Assembly: GCA_021161865.1 (NCBI GenBank)
Contig: JAGGZU010000121.1
Span: forward strand, 1 to 34,290
Reading direction: 5' to 3'
Length of the DNA: 34,290 nucleotides
From: Thermoplasmata archaeon
Lineage (GTDB): Archaea > Thermoplasmatota > E2 > DHVEG-1 > B18-G2
The translations under genes were made by a program, and so were the position numbers. Below, one piece after another: positions 27,252 to 34,290 of this stretch. The notes beneath the pieces were generated by a model. The model was not told the origin of the DNA. It searched no databases and saw only the letters and a program-made list of their open reading frames with translations. Position 1 is the first letter of the stretch, and every line of letters starts with the position of its first letter.

Positions 27252-28352
27252 ATGCAAGAAGGAGGAATGAGCCAAACCTTAATTGCTAATGCAATAGAAA
27301 ATAAGAAGCAGGAGGAAATGAAACTTAAGAATAACGAGGATCTCTTCGGAGAACCTCAAATCGTCATCGTTGGTTGTGGTGGGGCAGGAGGGAACACCAT
27401 AACCCGTCTACATAAACTTGGTGTAAAAGGTGCAAGAACCATAGCGATAAACACAGACAAACAAGCGCTTGATCTGGTAGATGCTGACGAAAAACTTCTC
27501 ATAGGTGGAAACGTAACAAGGGGACTTGGAGCCGGAGGTTTCCCAGAGGTTGCCGAACGATGCGCCAGAGAATCAAGCAGGGAGATAGAAGAGGTGTTAA
27601 AGGGTGCGGACATGGTTTTCATCACCGCGGGTATGGGTGGTGGAACCGGAACAGGAGCTGCCCCTGTTGTTGCTGAGATAGCAAAGAAACAGAACGCTGT
27701 TGTAACATCAATGGTTTCAACACCATTCAACGTAGAACGTGCACGGCTGGTAAAAGCGGATGAAGGATTGGATAAACTCAGGAAAAAAGCGGATAGTGTC
27801 GTTGTTTTAGACAACAACAGGTTACTTGAGTTTGTACCTAACCTACCAATAAACCAGGCCTTCTCAGTGATGGATCAACTCATAGCTGAGACCGTAAAGG
27901 GGATAGCTGAAACCATAACGTTACCGTCTCTCATAAACCTCGATTACGCAGATATGAAAACCATAATGAACTCGGGTGGACTCTCTGTGATGCTATGGGG
28001 AGAAGCAGATATAGATGAAGGGGTAGAGAAGGTAGTGAAAGAGGCGTTGAATCATCCTCTGCTCAACGTTGACTACCGTGGTGCAACAGGTGCGCTTGTT
28101 CACATAACAGGTGGTCCAAATATGACACTAAAATACGTTCAGGATGTCTCCCAGGAGCTCACTAAAGACCTTGACAGCTACGCCAACGTTATACTTGGTG
28201 CACGTGTTATACCAGAGTTTGAAAACAAATGCAGGGTAATGGCGATAATGACGGGTGTACAATCACCGAACCTTCTTGGACCAAACACTTCATCTCAACT
28301 GCTAAACAAAACCCTTACCAACCCAAAACTAAACATAGATTTCGTTAGATAA
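27252..28352 (+). CDS. ftsZ: Cell division protein FtsZ
   Basis: [36 protein letters not shown]. Start at 27252 preferred over track 27192 because CCAGGAGGAAAAAGGG precedes it and the 20 extra residues would be encoded by the hairpin. Confidence 0.95.
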   Translation: MQEGGMSQTLIANAIENKKQEEMKLKNNEDLFGEPQIVIVGCGGAGGNTITRLHKLGVKGARTIAINTDKQALDLVDADEKLLIGGNVTRGLGAGGFPEVAERCARESSREIEEVLKGADMVFITAGMGGGTGTGAAPVVAEIAKKQNAVVTSMVSTPFNVERARLVKADEGLDKLRKKADSVVVLDNNRLLEFVPNLPINQAFSVMDQLIAETVKGIAETITLPSLINLDYADMKTIMNSGGLSVMLWGEADIDEGVEKVVKEALNHPLLNVDYRGATGALVHITGGPNMTLKYVQDVSQELTKDLDSYANVILGARVIPEFENKCRVMAIMTGVQSPNLLGPNTSSQLLNKTLTNPKLNIDFVR

Positions 28353-28367
28353 AACACTCTTTTAACT

Positions 28368-29042
28368 CTACTTTTTCTTTATTTTTGTTCCAACAAAACC
28401 TTTACCGTAAAGAGTGTTCTCCAGATTCCCTAGATTTCTTCCATTTACAACAAAAACATCACAGTTTAAACCCTTTATAATACTAAGGGCGGGACCATCT
28501 ACAACCACATTCTCCCCCGCCTTACCCCATTTGGAACCGCACATCCTCTCAAGCTCTTCAATGGTTACCTCATCAAACAACTTTGCATCATCATGTTTCT
28601 TTGGATCCCTATCATAAACACCATCGACATCCGTTGCTATCACAAACCTCTCTGGTGAAACTTTTGCTGCAAGCTCCGCTGCAACGGCATCAGTACTATG
28701 TCCAGGTGTAGTTCCACCCATAACAACAACAGGTTTATCGACAGCAGCAGCCTCAGATGTTGTTGAGGGGATAACATTGTTTACCTCCTCCATTAAGCTG
28801 GCTACAAGCAGCGCATTAAGACGAGTGACAGATATACCAAGCTCATCCAACCGTTTCTCGTCAACACCAAGCTGTCTTCCAAAACCGATGTACTTCCTCG
28901 CGGTTTTTCCTCCGCCAACCACTACATACAGACGATAAACCTTACTAACATTTTGAAAAAGACTAACAAGGTTTTTTAGGAAACCAGTATCATCCTCTAA
29001 ATCTATCAGCGAACCACCGAGAGCCAACACAACAGACTGCAT
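28368..29042 (-). CDS. pyrH: UMP kinase (archaeal type)
   Basis: LALGGSLI, VVVGGGKTARKYI, GGTTPGHSTDAVAAELA, ATDVDGVYDRDPK. Confidence 0.93.
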   Translation of the reverse strand: MQSVVLALGGSLIDLEDDTGFLKNLVSLFQNVSKVYRLYVVVGGGKTARKYIGFGRQLGVDEKRLDELGISVTRLNALLVASLMEEVNNVIPSTTSEAAAVDKPVVVMGGTTPGHSTDAVAAELAAKVSPERFVIATDVDGVYDRDPKKHDDAKLFDEVTIEELERMCGSKWGKAGENVVVDGPALSIIKGLNCDVFVVNGRNLGNLENTLYGKGFVGTKIKKK

Positions 29043-29051
29043 AACTCCTCA

Positions 29052-29480
29052 CTAAGCTACCTCGGGTCCAGCTGATGGAGCAGGTTTAGTACCCTTACCT
29101 ATATTCACCTGAGGAAGCGGAATAGGTGGTGGAAGCGCTAAATCCTTTGCAATAAATACAGCCTCAGGTACACAGGCATGCATTATCGCAGTATGAATCT
29201 CACTGGCTACTTTATCAGGCATCTTCTTTGTTTTACCCCACATGTCAGCCGCCTTCCTTGCCTCCTTATCCTCATAGACGAGGGAGCCTTCCATACGGAT
29301 AACACCCACTGGCCCATAACTTGTTGTGTACTGAAACTCAACGGTAGCATTGTTTGCACCTGATGCAATAAACTGGGTCACAGTGCTGTTGTGGTCTATC
29401 CGAATCTGTCTAGGTCTATTCTTAAGATCAACGTAACGTCTCGCTTCAATCGCTTTCAACCTGATGGTTTTAACTGGCAT
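29052..29480 (-). CDS. Conserved-looking hypothetical protein (beta-rich N-terminus, Pro-rich tail)
   Basis: Intact 142-aa ORF directly upstream of pyrH. VEFQYTTSYGPVGVIRMEGSLVYEDKEARK...PPPIPLPQVNIGKG. Confidence 0.75.
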   Translation of the reverse strand: MPVKTIRLKAIEARRYVDLKNRPRQIRIDHNSTVTQFIASGANNATVEFQYTTSYGPVGVIRMEGSLVYEDKEARKAADMWGKTKKMPDKVASEIHTAIMHACVPEAVFIAKDLALPPPIPLPQVNIGKGTKPAPSAGPEVA

Positions 29481-29567
29481 ACAATTAAGATAATCAACAA
29501 CATGCTTTTAACACTTACCTACGAAAATTAGATAAACAAGTAAGAAATGAAGGATGATGAGGAAAAC

Positions 29568-30329
29568 ATGAGACACAGATGGTTATATGTGGCAGCTGCG
29601 ATGTTAATACTTTACTCGGTACTGTCTGCAACTGCAGGGGCTTCAACAATCAAAGACCACAATATAAAGGTGACATCAAAGGACACAGGTTTCTCAACAA
29701 CTGAGTCTTTTTCTGTAACCATTGGTGAGAACGAGACGATACTTCAACTATGGATACAGGATGATGCATCCAACGTCTCCATAACCTTAAATGGAGAACA
29801 GGTTATAGTCAGCAGGGTTGACAACACATACATCTGCAACATCTCATCTCTAAACACAACTCAAGCAAACATCACAGTAACCTACAGGTTACCTAAATCA
29901 ACTGAAATGTTTGAGAAACAGATTCTCTACAACACCGATTCACTGACCATAACATATAATGAACAAAAACTGTTCTCAGGTAAAAACCTCAAAAAGGGTA
30001 CACAGGTATCTGCATCACTCACAAAACAGGTTGTTAAACAGGTTGAAACAACAGGTGGATACCTCATTTACCTGGTAGCGGTTTTAGTTCTCATCATACT
30101 TACCCTGATTTACTATGCAGTAAAAGGAAAAGAAGCTGCAAAACCTCAGGTCTATGAGTCTAAGGAGATTCTATCCACAAAAAAAGAGATTTTGATGAAT
30201 GCACTCAAAGATATAGAGAAAAAACACAGGGCGAAGGAGATATCAGATGAAAGTTACAGTCGACTCAAAGAGGAATACAAGAGAGATGCTGTTGAGGTCA
30301 TGAGGAAACTGGAAAAAGAAAAGGATTAA
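29568..30329 (+). CDS. Single-pass membrane protein: signal peptide, small beta-rich ectodomain, TM, charged helical cytoplasmic tail
   Basis: Signal MRHRWLYVAAAMLILYSVLSATAGA; TM YLIYLVAVLVLIILTLIYYAV; tail ILMNALKDIEKKHRAKEISDESYSRLKEEYKRDAVEVMRKLEKEKD. Confidence 0.8.
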   Translation: MRHRWLYVAAAMLILYSVLSATAGASTIKDHNIKVTSKDTGFSTTESFSVTIGENETILQLWIQDDASNVSITLNGEQVIVSRVDNTYICNISSLNTTQANITVTYRLPKSTEMFEKQILYNTDSLTITYNEQKLFSGKNLKKGTQVSASLTKQVVKQVETTGGYLIYLVAVLVLIILTLIYYAVKGKEAAKPQVYESKEILSTKKEILMNALKDIEKKHRAKEISDESYSRLKEEYKRDAVEVMRKLEKEKD

Positions 30330-31738
30330 AAAAGTGTTAACTGCTCAGTCTGCTCCTTCTTCTCTGTTTCATCATGGGATACATCGTACTCCTCTATAAC
30401 ATCCTCCTTTTTGGAGACACCCGTTGGTTTATACTTATACTTGTCACCAAGTAGATACTTCATTTCATCCTCAGTTAAACCCAACATCTCTTTGAAGGTT
30501 AAAGCAAACTCAGGATTACTTTGAAAGATCATTTGAAGCTCGTTGAACATCTGGTTAGCCTTTTTTGAAGAAACATGGCAGTAGCAACCGATTTTACCCG
30601 CTATACTGCTTCTGATGTCCCTCAGACTCTTACTGGTTTTCATCTCCTTAAGCCATGATGGAAACTGATACCTGCTGGTAGAGATGTAAACCCTTTTCTT
30701 AGCTGAGGCAACACCGCCGCCCATGAGGTCAACAGCGTACCTCCAAAGCACGTATGCACGGTACCTTGATGCTCTACCAAGAAAAACATCTGCGGATGCG
30801 AGGATTTCATAGGCTTTTGCAAGATCAACAACATCAAGGTATGCACGTGGCAGGTTTTCATCAACCCATTGAATAAGGCTTTTTGGATCTTCCCCGCTTT
30901 GACTCAACAACCTTGATATATACTGGGTGTTTTTTGTTTTAAACACGGTGTTAAGTACATCAAAGATTGTTTGCTCTCTGTCTCTATAGCTGAGCAAAGG
31001 CAACACCGAACGATCCACTCTTTTCCTACCCAAACAAACCGCCTGTAAATCTCTAACCGCCGACCTTACATCACCTTTACAGCGTTCAGCCAATGTTACG
31101 AGAACCTCGTTCTCCACATACACTCCCTCTGAACCACATATCCTCCTCAACAGTGCTACGATATCGTTTGTTGACACAAGTTTCTCGTTGAACCTTATCG
31201 TTAGACAGAGGTCGCGTAGTGTTTCACCTCCACCCCTTGTCAGCTCATAGAGATCATTGACTATCAAAATAATGGGTTGTTTAGTCTCCTTAACAGTATC
31301 TACTATAGCCTTTTTTCCGCCTCTATCAAGCATCCCATTCACATCGGATGAATCAGTGGAGGATCTGCGTTCATAAAGGTTGTCCGCTTCATCAAGGATA
31401 ATAAGTTTTCTCCCACCTTTTTTTGCTGGAGCAAACCTTCCATCATCTGTGAATGTTTCGTTTAAGGCACCGAAGGTAGCGACTTTTTTTATCTTATCAG
31501 CGCTTCTCACATCGCTTGCGTTAAGCTCTATAACCGTCCAGTTGTACTCATTTGCTAGAGCAAGGGCGCTGCTTGTTTTACCTACACCAGGTTTACCTGC
31601 AAGTATAACTGCACGTTTCTTTGGAGGAGTACCGAGATTCCACTGAGAGGCCCAGCTCCTCAACAAAGTTTTTGCTTCTCTGTTGCCTACAACCTCCTCG
31701 AGAGTCCTTGGACGGTACTTCTCAGTCCAATCTTCCAT
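30326..31738 (-). CDS. rfcL: Replication factor C large subunit
   Basis: MEDWTEKYRPRTLEEVVGN, LAGKPGVGKTSSALALA, LIILDEADN, C-terminal DQTTLF-like EQTEQLTLF (candidate PIP box). Start corrected from 31843, which would run into the tRNA. Confidence 0.96.
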   Translation of the reverse strand: MEDWTEKYRPRTLEEVVGNREAKTLLRSWASQWNLGTPPKKRAVILAGKPGVGKTSSALALANEYNWTVIELNASDVRSADKIKKVATFGALNETFTDDGRFAPAKKGGRKLIILDEADNLYERRSSTDSSDVNGMLDRGGKKAIVDTVKETKQPIILIVNDLYELTRGGGETLRDLCLTIRFNEKLVSTNDIVALLRRICGSEGVYVENEVLVTLAERCKGDVRSAVRDLQAVCLGRKRVDRSVLPLLSYRDREQTIFDVLNTVFKTKNTQYISRLLSQSGEDPKSLIQWVDENLPRAYLDVVDLAKAYEILASADVFLGRASRYRAYVLWRYAVDLMGGGVASAKKRVYISTSRYQFPSWLKEMKTSKSLRDIRSSIAGKIGCYCHVSSKKANQMFNELQMIFQSNPEFALTFKEMLGLTEDEMKYLLGDKYKYKPTGVSKKEDVIEEYDVSHDETEKKEQTEQLTLF

Positions 31739-31820
31739 TTGATAAAGGAAGGGTTTTGATATTTTTAACGTTTGCTCAAGCATAAGATTTTTAACAGCCT
31801 TTTTATTCTGTTTCAGTACA

Positions 31821-31903
31821 GCGGGGATGGCCCAGCCCGGCACGGCGATGGATTGCTAATCCATTGGTCTTATGACCTCGGGAGTTCGAATCTCCCTCCC
31901 CGC
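31821..31903 (+). tRNA. tRNA-Ser (anticodon GCT), long variable arm, no encoded CCA
   Basis: GCGGGGA...TCCCCGC acceptor stem, anticodon stem-loop ATGGATTGCTAATCCAT, variable arm TGGTCTTATGACC, T-arm GGGAGTTCGAATCTCCC. Confidence 0.95.
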
Positions 31904-32004
31904 GTCTTTTGTAGCATCTGTTTAATAGGAGAAGTTAAAATATAGAAAGTATTAAATAATAACAATTATATTATCATGTAAATTATTATCCTGAGGGAAT
32001 CCAA

Positions 32005-32277
32005 ATGGTTGTTAACACCAGAAGGTGTGAAATTGAGATTATCAAGGATATTTTATCACTCGCTGTTAAAGGAGCTAAAAAAACACAAATCCTCTATAAA
32101 ACAAACCTAAGCTACACACAACTACAGGAGTACCTAAAATTTCTTTTAAACTCCAACAGTTTAGAGATAGAGGAGAAGGGTAACACAAAGATATACAAGA
32201 CAACATCCAAGGGATTAGAAACCCTGAAAGACATCAACAAAATCCTTAGCGATTTACAAGCCAAAACGGTTTATTAA
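32005..32277 (+). CDS. Small winged-helix DNA-binding protein
   Basis: MVVNTRRCEIEIIKDILSLAVKGAKKTQILYKTNLSYTQLQEYLKFLLNSNSLEIEEKGNTKIYKTTSKGLETLKDI matches the common archaeal single-domain wHTH pattern. Confidence 0.85.
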   Translation: MVVNTRRCEIEIIKDILSLAVKGAKKTQILYKTNLSYTQLQEYLKFLLNSNSLEIEEKGNTKIYKTTSKGLETLKDINKILSDLQAKTVY

Positions 32278-32339
32278 TCTTCTCTATGATTCCTTCACAA
32301 ATCAGTTAAAATAACTTTTGTTTCCACTTACTGATTGAA

Positions 32340-32582
32340 ATGGGGGCAAAGAGCAGCGGGAAAGAGATACATACGGAGGAGTTTCCGTATAGGGAGGACA
32401 TGGAGAGGTTGGTCAATCTTCTTCTGAAGATGATCTTTATCGGTTTTGATGAACTCGAGATGCAAGAGAGAGTGGAGGCCATAGAATTGTTTGGTGAAAA
32501 ACTCAGGTATGGTGTCTCAGAGGTATACAACCGTTTGGCATCTTTGGAGGAAAGGGTTGAGATGCTGGAAAAAAACCTGTAG
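32340..32582 (+). CDS. Hypothetical small helical/coiled-coil protein
   Basis: Intact 80-aa ORF with amphipathic helices (EDMERLVNLLLKMIFIGFDELEMQERVEAIELFGEKLRYGVSEVYNRLASLEERVEMLEKNL). Confidence 0.6.
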   Translation: MGAKSSGKEIHTEEFPYREDMERLVNLLLKMIFIGFDELEMQERVEAIELFGEKLRYGVSEVYNRLASLEERVEMLEKNL

Positions 32583-32819
32583 ATAAAAATGCATCAACAA
32601 CGCGCCACCCTCCCGCCTTTTCTTCTTTATCACCCTATTGTATATTTCTTCTGTATTATGTATATATTTTTATATTATTTTTGAGAAGGTGTTTTCTCCT
32701 TTTAAAGATGTGTTTATAGACAACATGTCACAGTATGTAGTTAACCTCTATACAACAAATCTATATTAAAATTTCTCATTATTTAATAAAATAGACTGAA
32801 TATTATGGTTTGGTAAAAA

Positions 32820-32951
32820 ATGAGAGACACTGTAGATGAGGCAGGAGGTGTTGCTAAGACAGCAGCACACAATGGATCCTACGATTTAAATGTTTCTAGG
32901 TTTGCGAACGAGGTCCACGGACCAACAATAAATAGGGAGGTAAAACTATGA
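32820..32951 (+). CDS. Possible 43-aa small ORF overlapping the downstream surface-protein start (ATGA)
   Basis: MRDTVDEAGGVAKTAAHNGSYDLNVSRFANEVHGPTINREVKL*. Its stop TGA (32949-32951) overlaps ATG 32948. TATA-like TTTAATAA near 32782. Confidence 0.4.
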   Translation: MRDTVDEAGGVAKTAAHNGSYDLNVSRFANEVHGPTINREVKL

Positions 32952-34225
32952 AAAAAGCGTTAGTAATAAGTGTTGTGGCAATAATGGCTTTAGCAGCAGT
33001 GTTGCCAGCGGTTTCAGCAACAACTTCTCAAAAATCAATAGCTGATCCACCTTATGAGGGTGGAGCAACTCCTGGGCCAGCGACAGTCCATGGTACCTTG
33101 ACGCATGCTCTTGATCCTCCTAGTGGTGGCGGTGCTACCAATAATCCTGTGAAGATCGCTGCGATTTGGGAGACATCCGGTGATCCCTTGGATGATGATC
33201 TCAGTAAAGATGGGACACAGGTTGATCCACCAATGGAGTATCAGGGTGAGACAGAGGTGTGTTTCTTCGTAGCAGTATTCGATCTAGATAATTTCTATGG
33301 ACAGGGTATCAATGACATTAACACTGTGAAGATAGATCTCTATCACCCTGAGAACAATGGTGACGACAACTGCGTCGAACCTGGTGACGGGTCTTTGAAG
33401 GTTGATCTTGTGTTGGATCCCATGGGTAACACGGAAGGGAGAGATGCTTTCATTGCAGCACATGGTGTAGAGAACGCCAATAACCATATTATCTGCTACT
33501 ACAACGGATTCGACTACAGTTCACTCTACCACGAGTGGAATGAGAGTCACCTAATCATCTACAAGATATGCTACGACATGTATTATCATCAGCCTGCTGG
33601 TTGGTATCATGCTGTTGCTACAGCAGCAGACAATGGTGCAACCTCTGATACTCAAGAGAACTGGTGGGAATACGTTGAAGGACTCGGCTACGAGTTGGAT
33701 TTCGACACCATCGATTGGGAGACGCTCACAAACGTCAACCAGTGGTACTGGAAGGATGGAAACTGGGAGTTCAGTCCAGGTGACGGTTACCCGACCATTC
33801 GTAACATCGGAAACTGGGATGTAAAGATAGGTGTAGCATTTGACAACTGGAACTTCGGAACAAGCACATATTCAAGTGGTACACATCCTGATGCAATGTT
33901 CGATGTGAGAATCGGAGACAAAAACCCAGATGCTACAAAATACAACCAATCATGGTACGAACGTAATCGCAATCAGCCGATGTGGCCAGATGGAACAATA
34001 TACTCACCTATCCCAGTAGACAACAAGGTATGCTGCGATGGCAGTAACCCATATCGTGGTCCACGTGACAACGTGCTGCTACTCTGCAACACCACCAAGA
34101 TAAACTTCGGTATATACATCTACAAGTTCACACACGGAGAAGGAACCTACAGCGGAGATATACTGATGTACGCGTTGGATCCAGGATACTACCCCGATGA
34201 TCACACTCCATGTGGTAACTCATAA
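32948..34225 (+). CDS. Secreted cell-surface (possible S-layer-type) protein
   Basis: Clear signal peptide MKKALVISVVAIMALAAVLPAVSA, strong SD AGGGAGGT, Asp/Tyr/Trp-rich secreted body, no TM anchor. Confidence 0.85.
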   Translation: MKKALVISVVAIMALAAVLPAVSATTSQKSIADPPYEGGATPGPATVHGTLTHALDPPSGGGATNNPVKIAAIWETSGDPLDDDLSKDGTQVDPPMEYQGETEVCFFVAVFDLDNFYGQGINDINTVKIDLYHPENNGDDNCVEPGDGSLKVDLVLDPMGNTEGRDAFIAAHGVENANNHIICYYNGFDYSSLYHEWNESHLIIYKICYDMYYHQPAGWYHAVATAADNGATSDTQENWWEYVEGLGYELDFDTIDWETLTNVNQWYWKDGNWEFSPGDGYPTIRNIGNWDVKIGVAFDNWNFGTSTYSSGTHPDAMFDVRIGDKNPDATKYNQSWYERNRNQPMWPDGTIYSPIPVDNKVCCDGSNPYRGPRDNVLLLCNTTKINFGIYIYKFTHGEGTYSGDILMYALDPGYYPDDHTPCGNS

Positions 34226-34290
34226 GGCGGAACAAAGTACTGAGTGGAACTCAAAGAATAAAAGATGAAACAATAAAAGATGTATAGAGA

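Noticed and set aside
27356-27817. 153-aa minus-strand ORF inside ftsZ
   Set aside because: Antisense shadow of a strongly biased coding gene; low-complexity Pro/Ser/Ala composition; no recognisable family.
31821-32582. tRNA-Ser as an integration site for a mobile element
   Set aside because: No integrase, no visible duplicated tRNA 3' end in the window, and downstream ORFs do not look phage- or plasmid-like.
1-34290. Defence, CRISPR-Cas, toxin-antitoxin or transposon system
   Set aside because: No Cas, transposase, integrase or RM signatures seen. The lone PIN protein sits in the conserved aIF2-gamma operon without an antitoxin partner, so a VapBC reading is not supported.

Overview
This window looks like an archaeal chromosomal segment, probably Euryarchaeota and most like a Thermoplasmatota-type lineage. 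The taxon is inferred from gene content only. It has three zones. (1) 1-18028 is a plus-strand block of secreted or membrane cell-surface genes. It contains a giant beta-rich protein that is truncated by the left window edge, two tandem copies of an 'A (secreted) + B (membrane-anchored)' gene pair, two small membrane proteins (one with a probable cytoplasmic helix-hairpin-helix tail) and a large Ig-like membrane-anchored protein. (2) 18069-31903 is a dense informational and cell-division core: priS, gins51, L44e, S27e, aIF2-alpha, nop10, PAC2, prefoldin-alpha, ftsY, a PIN protein, aIF2-gamma, S6e, aIF2-beta with a TRAM tail, a CdrS-like ribbon-helix-helix regulator, ftsZ, UMP kinase, rfcL and tRNA-Ser(GCT). 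(3) 31904-34290 holds small ORFs and a secreted, S-layer-like protein. Two clear genes, nop10 and rps27e, are absent from the supplied ORF track because they are short. The items most worth a second look are the duplicated A/B surface cassette with a sharply bounded 72-bp identical patch shared with the giant gene, a nested dyad at the predicted transcription start of the cdrS-ftsZ unit plus a cUUCGg hairpin between the two genes, and a 43-codon ORF overlapping the start of the S-layer-like gene by ATGA.
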